Source: Saprospiraceae bacterium UBA6168 (GTDB taxonomy: Bacteria; Bacteroidota; Bacteroidia; Chitinophagales; Saprospiraceae). Taken from it: a DNA stretch of 24,966 nucleotides. Each line of letters begins with the position of its first letter. The first letter of the stretch is position 1. A program made the translations under genes and the position numbers. The notes beneath the pieces are model-generated. The model was not told where the DNA came from, made no database searches, and was given only the letters and a program-made list of their open reading frames with translations. The stretch lies in NCBI GenBank assembly GCA_002435785.1, contig DIUC01000085.1:45585-70550 (forward strand). Reading direction: 5' to 3'. Positions 1 through 6,698 of this stretch are shown here, in pieces.

Positions 1-137
1 TCAATTTTTATTTAGATTTACATTGTAAATCATTCAGGATTTAGAAATAGATATTATATGGCGATAATCTTTTAGATAAGCAAAGCTAACCTTCAATTAT
101 AACCACTAAGTTATGTATATTATTTATCCTAATTATA

Positions 138-165
138 TTTAAAATAAACTACTGTTTATTTTAAA
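138..165. repeat. Perfect 12-bp AT-rich hairpin 3' of tRNA-Asn
   Basis: The arms TTTAAAATAAAC (138-149) and GTTTATTTTAAA (154-165) are perfectly complementary around a TACT loop. It lies about 20 bases beyond the 3' end of the minus-strand tRNA, so it could help end that transcript. It has no GC-rich stem, so it is not a classical intrinsic terminator. The rest of 1-185 is AT-rich and I see no gene in it. Confidence 0.5.
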
Positions 166-185
166 AGCAATTAGTAGCTTTATAG

Positions 186-259
186 CGGTCCCAACAGGAT
201 TCGAACCTGTGACCCTCAGGTTAACAGCCTGATGCTCTAACCAACTGAGCTATGGGACC
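186..259 (-). tRNA. tRNA-Asn (anticodon GTT)
   Basis: Read on the minus strand, the sequence folds into a complete cloverleaf. The 7-bp acceptor stem is GGTCCCA/TGGGACC, the D arm is GCTC...GAGC, and the anticodon stem TCAGG/CCTGA encloses CTGTTAA with anticodon GTT. The T arm is ACAGG-TTCGAAT-CCTGT. The discriminator base is G (complement of c186), as is usual for tRNA-Asn. CCA is not encoded. It follows trmB on the same strand, about 100 bases downstream. Confidence 0.97.
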
Positions 260-357
260 GTGAATCGGCTTTGGAATCTTTACTTCAAAGGATTACAATT
301 GCTAAAAGCGTCGCAAAAGTACGGATTCAACTTTTCTATCCAAACAAAAGTTCAAAA

Positions 358-1053
358 TCATTGGCCGAGGGTGAAGCGGACGTACTTGATGGTGCGCCCA
401 ATGGCCAGGTGCTGCTTCTCGTAGAAGGTCTTTATTTCCAGCTCCGGCATGGGCAGCGGCTTGGCGTAGATGTCGTGGTCTTGGTAAACGATGCGCACGT
501 CTTTTTCCTCCTGCATAACTTCGAGGGTGAAATCAAACAGGGTGGGGTCGTCCGTTTTCAGGTGGACGAAGCCGCCGGGTTTCAGTATTTTCCGATATTC
601 TTTCAGGAACACGGGGGAGGTGAGCCGCCGGTTCGACTTGCTGTTGCGCAGGAAGGGGTCGGGGAAGGTAATCCAGATTTCGTCCACTTCTTTTTCCTCG
701 AAAAACAAGGCGATTTGTTCAATGCGGGTACGAAGGAAGGCCACGTTGGTGAGGCCGAGTTCCAGCGCCGACTTGGCGCCCCGCCAGATGCGGGCACCCT
801 TGATGTCCACGCCGATGAAGTTGCGGTCGGGGAAGCGCTGCGCCAGGCCGATGGCGTAGTCGCCCTTTCCGCAGGCCAGTTCGAGGGTGATGGGGCGGTC
901 GTTCTTGAAATGGCGCTCGGCCCAATGGCCCCGCAGCTCCACAGGCTCGCCGTTTTCCCCGGCAAGGGAGGGGTTGCTGGCGTCGAAGTTCTCAAAGACG
1001 TTGGGGAAGGACAGCACCTCCGCAAATTTCTGCAGTTTGTTCCGTTGGCTCAT
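358..1053 (-). CDS. trmB: tRNA (guanine-N7-)-methyltransferase TrmB
   Basis: This 231-residue protein is a Rossmann-fold SAM-dependent methyltransferase that forms m7G46 in the variable loop of cytoplasmic tRNAs. The SAM-binding motif ELACGKGDYAIGLAQ lies near residues 58-72, followed by the acidic strand end FIGVDIKGARIW. The family signature ITFPDPFLRNSKSNRRLTSP (about residues 127-146) matches the TrmB [W/F]PDP-(K/R)xRH-type motif, with S/N in place of the usual His residues. FLKEYRKILKPGGFVHLKTDD follows. Length is normal for the family. The ATG at 1053 is preceded within five bases by a heptamer repeat array and shows no evident Shine-Dalgarno. The gene sits between an unknown gene upstream and tRNA-Asn downstream, all on the minus strand. 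The family assignment is secure. Confidence 0.95.
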   Translation of the reverse strand: MSQRNKLQKFAEVLSFPNVFENFDASNPSLAGENGEPVELRGHWAERHFKNDRPITLELACGKGDYAIGLAQRFPDRNFIGVDIKGARIWRGAKSALELGLTNVAFLRTRIEQIALFFEEKEVDEIWITFPDPFLRNSKSNRRLTSPVFLKEYRKILKPGGFVHLKTDDPTLFDFTLEVMQEEKDVRIVYQDHDIYAKPLPMPELEIKTFYEKQHLAIGRTIKYVRFTLGQ

Positions 1054-1057
1054 TATC

Positions 1058-1154
1058 AGACTTTAGATAGGAGACTTTAGACTTTAGATGGGAGACTGCT
1101 GGGGATTTTTGCGAGGCCCGGTCTAATGTCTCTTGTCTAAAGTCTATAGTCTCC
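1058..1154. repeat. Inverted pair of 7-base tandem arrays (AGACTTT / GTCTAAA)
   Basis: The left array, 1058-1099, reads as six consecutive 7-base units: AGACTTT, AGATAGG, AGACTTT, AGACTTT, AGATGGG, AGACTGC. The right array, 1121-1154, reads GTCTAAT, GTCTCTT, GTCTAAA, GTCTATA, GTCTCC, which is the same word on the other strand. The arms could pair imperfectly around a spacer of about 21 bases. In the trmB direction the element ends four bases before the start codon. Confidence 0.85.
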
Positions 1155-1179
1155 AAAAAGGCAAAAATCGCAAAAAAAC

Positions 1180-2592
1180 TCACAATTTGTCGAGTTGTGC
1201 CAGCAACCATTTTCGCTCGGTCAGGGGGTTGACGGCTTCGATTTCTTGTTTCAGCTTTAGTATTTGTTCCTTTTCGTAATGCGTCACCTTGAGCATTTTC
1301 TTGGTGTATTGGATGATGTTCTTGTAATTGTCCTTGTGGTAGCCCATGACTTTTTTGCGCTGGAGGTAGGTATTCATGCTGCCGAGGAGGGAGTCGAGGG
1401 CGCTGAATTCGTCGAGTTCATAGTACATTTTGAGGAGCATGGTCTTGGCGACGAGCATGATGAGGATGTCGTCGTAATCGAACTGTGCGATTAATTTCAT
1501 TGCCAGCGTGTAGTCTTTCTTTTCAAAATAAAGATGTGCCATGTTGAACTGCACAAAACTATCCCGGTGATTTTCATCCAAGAAGTGCTGGTACTGCTCG
1601 ATGAAGGATTTTACCCAGTCATATTCCTTTAATTGGAGGCCACTAGCAACAATGTTCCTGAAGGTAAATCTGGACATTTGGTTGTTTTCCAAAAAAATAT
1701 CCTTTGATAGGCCTTGTTGGTACAAATCAAACACTTCCCTGATGTAATTGAACTCACCAATATTGATTTTCCCAATGCAATAGTTGATTGCAAAAAGATA
1801 GATGCTCCGTATTTCGGACAAAGGGAAAAAGTCGCCATGGAGCCTGACTTGTTCTTTCAGCGCTATGAAATTGCCTTCATTATCGCTTTCAGTGTTTGCC
1901 TTAAACGTGAAATAGTAAATGGCAATGGCCGGGTTTTCCAACAGGTTTTTATTGTTCTCCACAAATTCAAGTACTGGACTCAGCAGCCCAAGATTGTAGT
2001 TGGTATTGAACACCTTTTGGTGCGACAGCATGATACATCCAACCTGCAACTTGTTGATAATGAACGAAATATCGTTTGAATCACTGACCTCTTGAAGGTT
2101 CAAGGGCACAGTTCTGCCCAAGCTGCTCAGATGGTTGAACTGCTCGAATTGCAGCAAGTATTCGTTCTCAAAATGCTGATGGTTCCGGTGCGGTTGCTTC
2201 CGCAGGATTTCCCACCCCGCCTCCATTGTTTTTTGGAACAGCTTGGTCAATTTCCGTTGGCGGTACACCTTGGCCAAAATCGTTTGGGAACGTACCTCGT
2301 CCCTCAACAATTCGTTATAGACCAGAAAATTCTCAATCACCCGCAGTAGGAAGTGCATCACTTGGCGCATTTCGGCGTCGCTGTACGTTTTACCGTGGTA
2401 AATGGCTTGAAATACCCGCTCTTTTTCAAGGTGCTTTTCTGAATGAAGGTGCTGCCCCGACACTAAATACTCGAACAAATCGGCCACATCCTGGCGCAGG
2501 TTGTGAGCGGGCGAGTTGACCCATTTGCGCAATTCCTTCACTTCTTTTTTCTCCAAAACCCTGCAAACGCTGACGAGATTACTTTTTTCCAT
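1180..2592 (-). CDS. Hypothetical helical protein, 470 aa
   Basis: I do not recognise a named family. The protein is predicted cytoplasmic, with no signal peptide or membrane segment. It is almost entirely made of amphipathic helices rich in Leu, Lys, Glu, Tyr and Phe. Around residues 320-400 there are helix pairs such as FNMAHLYFEKKDYTLAMKLI that resemble degenerate TPR/solenoid repeats. The N-terminus (MEKSNLVSVCRVLEKKEVKE) is hydrophilic, and the C-terminus (about 430-470) is a Lys/Glu-rich helix. The ATG at 2592 is the first in frame and the coding signal starts immediately. The gene lies upstream of trmB on the same strand with a 126-base gap that holds the heptamer repeat, so co-transcription is possible. 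Function is unknown; a solenoid scaffold is only a structural guess. Confidence 0.8.
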   Translation of the reverse strand: MEKSNLVSVCRVLEKKEVKELRKWVNSPAHNLRQDVADLFEYLVSGQHLHSEKHLEKERVFQAIYHGKTYSDAEMRQVMHFLLRVIENFLVYNELLRDEVRSQTILAKVYRQRKLTKLFQKTMEAGWEILRKQPHRNHQHFENEYLLQFEQFNHLSSLGRTVPLNLQEVSDSNDISFIINKLQVGCIMLSHQKVFNTNYNLGLLSPVLEFVENNKNLLENPAIAIYYFTFKANTESDNEGNFIALKEQVRLHGDFFPLSEIRSIYLFAINYCIGKINIGEFNYIREVFDLYQQGLSKDIFLENNQMSRFTFRNIVASGLQLKEYDWVKSFIEQYQHFLDENHRDSFVQFNMAHLYFEKKDYTLAMKLIAQFDYDDILIMLVAKTMLLKMYYELDEFSALDSLLGSMNTYLQRKKVMGYHKDNYKNIIQYTKKMLKVTHYEKEQILKLKQEIEAVNPLTERKWLLAQLDKL

Positions 2593-2745
2593 AAAAAATA
2601 AGACTTTAATGCTCCCTTTTTATCAACAAAACACAAAAATGATGCGCTTGCAAAGATTCAATATTTACAGCTATTTTGAGAGCTATTTTCCAAAAATGCG
2701 GCCTGTTACTCACCAAAAACTATTCAACAAACGCCGTTTTTTGTC

Positions 2746-2777
2746 TTTGATTGCAGGCGAGTTAGTTTTCACTTTTG
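2746..2777 (+). promoter_or_regulatory. Bacteroidota-type promoter of the T9SS repeat protein
   Basis: The -33 element TTTG (2746-2749) is separated by 20 bases from CACTTTTG (2770-2777), one mismatch from the Bacteroidota -7 consensus TAnnTTTG. Transcription would start near 2784, about 30 bases before the ATG at 2813. This supports that start over in-frame ATGs further upstream. The remainder of 2593-2745 is AT-rich with no other recognisable signal. Confidence 0.5.
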
Positions 2778-2812
2778 TATCGTCATCAAAGAACAGTTTG
2801 AAAAATCTACCC

Positions 2813-5740
2813 ATGACAGCATTGTTAAAAACATCTTCCTATACAACGCCCACCAGGCCGCTTGGCCTGCTCAAGGCCCTGTTCTTCTTGGCTGGTCTGG
2901 CAATGTGCACGCTGGTCAATGCGCAGGGATGGGAGATTTATTTTGGTGGCAATGGCGAAGACTGGGGACATTCCATCATCCAAACACAGGACAGGGGTTA
3001 TGTCGGAGCGGGCTACAGCGACAGCTTCAACCCCGGCAGCAACGTGAAAGCCTACGTCATCCGCACCGATGTGGACGGCACCAAAATCTGGGAAAACTAT
3101 TACGACGACGGCTTTATAGGACATGGCTATTCCATTACCGAAACACCCGACCACGGCTTCTTGGTGGTCGGCGACATTCAACCCACCCAACTATCCGATT
3201 TCAATGTTTATCTCCTAAAAATCAACGCCAACGGGCAAAAACTGTGGAGCAAACAATTTGGTGGCAGCGGCGATGACTCCGGTTACCGCATTATCCCAAC
3301 TACATTCAGCAGCGGCTACCTTATTGTTGGCTCCACTACCAGCCTGGGCAACGGTCAGCGTGATGTTTTCCTCGTAAAAATTGACGCACAGGGCGACCAA
3401 GTTTGGGCCAAAGCTTATGGCACCGCTGGCGACGACGATGGCAAAAGCGTGGTGGAAGTGTCTGATGGGTATCTCGTTACTGGTTCTGCTATCAATCCAA
3501 CCAGTAATAGCACCGAAGCCTTTCTGGTTAAGGTGGATTTAAATGGCAATGAGATTTGGAGGAAATACTTTAATCCAACGAATTCGCTTGACCTGGCATA
3601 CGACATTGTGATAGCATCTGATGGCAACCTCGTGCTGGCAGGATCAAACGGTGACCAAAGTGAAGGATGGCTGCTAAAAACTGATATAGACGGCAACCAA
3701 ATCTGGACAAAAACCATTTCTGGCCCTTTCGGAGCCCAAGTTTTTGACCTACTCAAAACGGACAATGGTGACCTCATCGTGACTGGTGTTATTGAATTAA
3801 GTGCTTCCAACGCCGATGCTTTCCTCTCCCGTTTCGACAATGACGGCAACCAATTATGGACAAACAATGTGGGCCGTGGCACACACCTCGATTGGGCACA
3901 AAGTGTGGCACACACAGCAGACGGCGGCTTCATCGTCATTGGTTACAACTCGGTGCTCGGCATCTTTGGCAACGACGTTACGTTCATCAAAGCTGGGGCC
4001 GATGGAAGCGTTTATACCAACCACCTCATTGGGAGGGTCTTCGTGGATGGCGGCGATTGCGTCTATCAAAACGGCGAGACGGGCCTGAACGACTGGATTG
4101 TCAAAGTGGCTTCGGACACCAAATCCTTTTTTGGAACCACCGATGCCAACGGCAGGTACGATATCACGGTTGAAACCGGCAGCTACTTAGTTTCCGTTTT
4201 GCCTAAAAACGACTATTGGAACGCTTGCATCGCTGGCTACAACGTGAACTTCACCACAGAGTACGATACGCTGACCCGCAACTTCCCCATGCTCAAAGTG
4301 ATGGACTGCCCATTGCTCGAAGTGGATATTTCGGCACCAACGGCGCAAAACTGCGCCAATATCAGCTACACCGTTTCGTATTGCAACACGGGCACGGCAG
4401 CTTCCAGCAATACCAGCGTGAACGTCATTTTGGACAATGGCTTGACCTTCGTAGGGGCGTCCATACCGCTTGCTTCGCAAAATGATAGCCTGCTTATCTT
4501 CGATTTGGGCTTGGTTGGGCTGGACGGGTGCGGGAGCTTCTTCTTCACCGCTTCCTCCGACTGCAACGGCCAACCCGCCGAGGCATATATCGTGAGCGCC
4601 CATATTTTCCCTGATTCCAGTTGCCTCCCCGCTGACCCCAATTGGGACATGGCCAGCGTTTCCGTGAACGGCTATTGCGACGTGGACTCTATTCGGTTTA
4701 AAATCAAAAACGATGGCCTTGGAAACATGCAGCAGCCCCAAGGATTTATTGTAATTGAAGACAATATCATGCTCACAACCGACCCGCAACCATTCCAGTT
4801 GCTGGCTGGCCAAGACATCACCCTGACCTTCCCAGCCAACGGCCCTACCTACCGCCTTATTGCCGAACAAGCGCCCGGCCACCCCGGCAACAGCTACCCA
4901 ACCGTGGCCGTGGAAGGCTGCACGACAACAGGAACTTACTCCACAGGATTCGTAACCGAACTCCAAGAAGACGAAAACGACCCATTCCTGGCCGTTGACG
5001 CACAAGAAAATATTAGTTCTTTTACCGATTACATCATTCTCAGAGGCTATCCCAAGGGCTATCAACAGAACGGTGAAAACCTCATCCCAGCCAACAACGA
5101 CATCGAGTACCATGTTTTTTTCCAGAACGTCGGCATGGACACCATCACTCGGTTGGTCGTTAGAGACACGCTCTCTCCTTTCCTCGACCTCGGCACGGTG
5201 ACAGCTGGTGCAAGCAGCCACCCCTACGACTTCGAGGTGTACAATGGTGGTGTCCTCAAGTTCACGTTCAAAGAAATGGCCCTGCTACCAGGCGGTGGCG
5301 CTGCATCGGAAGGGTTCGTCAAGTTCAAGGTTGCCCAACAACCGAACAACCCGACAGGCACCCATATCACCAACAGCGCCACCGTTTTCATGGGCTATGA
5401 CGTACCGTTCCAAACAGCCACCTACACGCACGTCATAGGCGGCACCTCGCTGCTCGACTTCCTCGTTATCAGCGATGTACAGACGCCGGAAGTGCCGGGC
5501 GTGGAGGTAAAAGCATACCCAAACCCTTTCGTGTCGGCCATCGAGTTTGAGGCAAAAGGGTTGCAGAGCAAAACCATGATTATAAATGTTTTTGACACAA
5601 GCGGTCGGCTCGTTCGCCGGGAGGAAGCTCCCGGCAACCGACTGCGACTCCAGCGGAATGGATTGCCATCGGGCAGCTACGCCTTCCAGTTGAGCGCAGA
5701 CGGGCGGCTGATTCATACCGGAAAAATTATCGTGCGATAA
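2813..5740 (+). CDS. Secreted repeat protein with T9SS C-terminal sorting domain
   Basis: This 975-residue protein is probably exported by Sec and then released or anchored at the surface by the type IX secretion system. After the ATG at 2813, a basic stretch is followed by the hydrophobic segment LLKALFFLAGLAMCTLVNAQ, a good signal peptide. From about residue 38 to 400, seven or so repeats of roughly 50 residues follow the pattern FLVKID-ANGNQIWSK-GG-GDD-G-SI-DGGYLIVG, likely a beta-propeller. An SdrD-B/carboxypeptidase-regulatory-like segment (GRVFVDGGDC...DANGRYDI) and DUF11-like beta domains follow. The last 75 residues carry VKAYPNPF...VFDTSGRLVRRE...LPSGSYAFQL, a type A T9SS tail. The frame is open up to 2516, but the hydrophobic signal and the promoter at 2746-2777 favour 2813. 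A ligand or adhesive role cannot be decided from sequence. Confidence 0.88.
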   Translation: MTALLKTSSYTTPTRPLGLLKALFFLAGLAMCTLVNAQGWEIYFGGNGEDWGHSIIQTQDRGYVGAGYSDSFNPGSNVKAYVIRTDVDGTKIWENYYDDGFIGHGYSITETPDHGFLVVGDIQPTQLSDFNVYLLKINANGQKLWSKQFGGSGDDSGYRIIPTTFSSGYLIVGSTTSLGNGQRDVFLVKIDAQGDQVWAKAYGTAGDDDGKSVVEVSDGYLVTGSAINPTSNSTEAFLVKVDLNGNEIWRKYFNPTNSLDLAYDIVIASDGNLVLAGSNGDQSEGWLLKTDIDGNQIWTKTISGPFGAQVFDLLKTDNGDLIVTGVIELSASNADAFLSRFDNDGNQLWTNNVGRGTHLDWAQSVAHTADGGFIVIGYNSVLGIFGNDVTFIKAGADGSVYTNHLIGRVFVDGGDCVYQNGETGLNDWIVKVASDTKSFFGTTDANGRYDITVETGSYLVSVLPKNDYWNACIAGYNVNFTTEYDTLTRNFPMLKVMDCPLLEVDISAPTAQNCANISYTVSYCNTGTAASSNTSVNVILDNGLTFVGASIPLASQNDSLLIFDLGLVGLDGCGSFFFTASSDCNGQPAEAYIVSAHIFPDSSCLPADPNWDMASVSVNGYCDVDSIRFKIKNDGLGNMQQPQGFIVIEDNIMLTTDPQPFQLLAGQDITLTFPANGPTYRLIAEQAPGHPGNSYPTVAVEGCTTTGTYSTGFVTELQEDENDPFLAVDAQENISSFTDYIILRGYPKGYQQNGENLIPANNDIEYHVFFQNVGMDTITRLVVRDTLSPFLDLGTVTAGASSHPYDFEVYNGGVLKFTFKEMALLPGGGAASEGFVKFKVAQQPNNPTGTHITNSATVFMGYDVPFQTATYTHVIGGTSLLDFLVISDVQTPEVPGVEVKAYPNPFVSAIEFEAKGLQSKTMIINVFDTSGRLVRREEAPGNRLRLQRNGLPSGSYAFQLSADGRLIHTGKIIVR

Positions 5741-5891
5741 AGCCCATTCACCGATTTATTTCATACCGATTACACTTTTTTTGTTCCAAATCTAATTTTC
5801 AAAAACCGATTTTTACCCAAGCCGAGTTGCCCATTTCCGATTGTAGTAGTATTTGAAATCGCACAAACCAACTCCCATCAACCTGTCCGGG

Positions 5892-5924
5892 TTCCCCTCC
5901 TAATTTTGGGAGGGGAGCTTTTTT
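5892..5924 (+). terminator. Intrinsic terminator after the T9SS repeat protein
   Basis: The stem CCCCTCC (5894-5900) pairs with GGAGGGG (5909-5915), extended by T5893-A5916, and is followed by six T residues. It lies about 150 bases past the stop codon at 5740. In 5741-5891 I see no gene or clear signal. Confidence 0.8.
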
Positions 5925-6019
5925 CAACTTCGAGGAGCAAGCAGCAAGCGCAGCAGGATGCAAGTTGAAGTATCTACCCAATGATTATTCGTTTTTCGTT
6001 CATGAGATTATAATTTGTG

Positions 6020-6046
6020 AGCCGTGCGCAAGTGCGGCTTTTTTTT
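6020..6046 (+). terminator. Second intrinsic terminator upstream of mscL
   Basis: The hairpin AGCCGTGC-GCAA-GTGCGGCT has eight pairs, two of them wobble, a stable GCAA tetraloop and an immediate run of eight T residues. It lies about 95 bases beyond the previous terminator with no gene between them. An 8-bp inverted repeat (TTCAACTT 5923-5930 / AAGTTGAA 5962-5969) sits between the two. It either backs up the first terminator or ends a short RNA. Confidence 0.75.
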
Positions 6047-6090
6047 GTTTGGGCAAAACCACATATTGGCGGAGGCTCTTCGTGAATTTC

Positions 6091-6122
6091 TTGTTTAAAT
6101 GTTACTTGTATCATTACCTTCG
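6091..6122 (+). promoter_or_regulatory. Promoter of mscL
   Basis: TTG (6091-6093) is separated by 21 bases from TACCTTCG (6115-6122), one mismatch from TAnnTTTG. The predicted start near 6128 gives a leader of roughly 38 bases before the ATG at 6166. Confidence 0.5.
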
Positions 6123-6165
6123 TCCAACGCAAAACTATTTTTTCACCAATCAAAACAAGGTCATT

Positions 6166-6573
6166 ATGTGGAAAGAATTTAAAGACTTCGCAATGAAGGG
6201 CAACCTCATAGATATGGCGGTTGCTTTTGTGATGGGCGGCGCTTTTGGCAAGGTTGTCTCATCCTTTACTGACGGGATAGTAGCGCCATTAATTGGCCAA
6301 TTAACTGGCGGCGTTGATTTCAATGCCATGAAGTGGGTCATCACACCTGCCGTGGTTGGCCCTGATGGCGCAGAGACCGCTGCCGAGGTAGCTGTCAAGT
6401 ATGGCTCGTTTATTATGAGCTTCATTGATTTCTTAATTGTTGCATTCGTCATGTTCATGGTCATCAAAGCCATGAATAAGATGAAAAAAGAGGAAGCCGC
6501 TGGCCCGCCTCCGCCACCCCCTGCCGACATCGTGCTATTGGAGCAAATCCGTGATTTGCTGAAAAACAAATAA
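6166..6573 (+). CDS. mscL: Large-conductance mechanosensitive channel MscL
   Basis: This 135-residue inner-membrane channel opens under membrane tension and releases solutes on hypo-osmotic shock, working as a homopentamer. The N-terminal amphipathic helix and first transmembrane helix read MWKEFKDFAMKGNLIDMAVA FVMGGAFGKVVSSF, matching the family signature. The periplasmic loop spans about residues 45-75. The second transmembrane helix is SFIMSFIDFLIVAFVMFMVI (about 82-102). A charged, proline-rich linker (GPPPPPPAD) and the cytoplasmic C-terminal helix ADIVLLEQIRDLLKN follow. The ATG at 6166 is chosen because homologues start at this helix and a promoter lies at 6091-6122. The frame runs upstream to 5965 only through the terminator region. 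The gene converges on the phosphohexomutase gene. Confidence 0.97.
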   Translation: MWKEFKDFAMKGNLIDMAVAFVMGGAFGKVVSSFTDGIVAPLIGQLTGGVDFNAMKWVITPAVVGPDGAETAAEVAVKYGSFIMSFIDFLIVAFVMFMVIKAMNKMKKEEAAGPPPPPPADIVLLEQIRDLLKNK

Positions 6574-6595
6574 TTGGCCGAAGGCCAAAAATGCA

Positions 6596-6630
6596 AACGC
6601 CCCGCCGTCTTCGTTGACTGGCGGGGCGTT
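6596..6630. terminator. Bidirectional terminator between mscL and phosphohexomutase
   Basis: A perfect 11-bp stem, AACGCCCCGCC (6596-6606) with GGCGGGGCGTT (6620-6630), encloses a 13-base loop. The minus strand continues into a T-rich stretch (TTTGCATTTTTGG) and the plus strand into GCTGTTT. It lies between two convergent genes, so it can serve both. Confidence 0.8.
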
Positions 6631-6634
6631 GCTG

Positions 6635-6698
6635 TTTACGATTGATTCGATTTACGCAGACCCCCAATCGTAAATCGTCATTCGTTAAATCGTCAATC
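6635..6698. repeat. Inverted pair of 7-base arrays (AATCGTA family)
   Basis: The right array, 6666-6698, reads AATCGTA, AATCGTC, ATTCGTT, (A), AATCGTC, AATC. The left arm, 6635-6656, holds the reverse-complement words (TTTACGA...CGATTTACG). A 9-base spacer separates the arms. The right arm runs into the stop codon (6697-6699) of the phosphohexomutase gene. Confidence 0.75.

Noticed and set aside
1058..1154. CRISPR-like array
   Set aside because: Units are 7 bases with no spacers of constant length and there are no cas genes.
4187..5221. Long open frame on the minus strand inside the T9SS repeat protein gene
   Set aside because: It mirrors a well-supported gene with signal peptide, repeats and sorting domain. 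The antisense product has no recognisable domain.
5965..6165. N-terminal extension of MscL
   Set aside because: It would translate a terminator hairpin and the promoter, and MscL homologues start at the amphipathic helix encoded from 6166.
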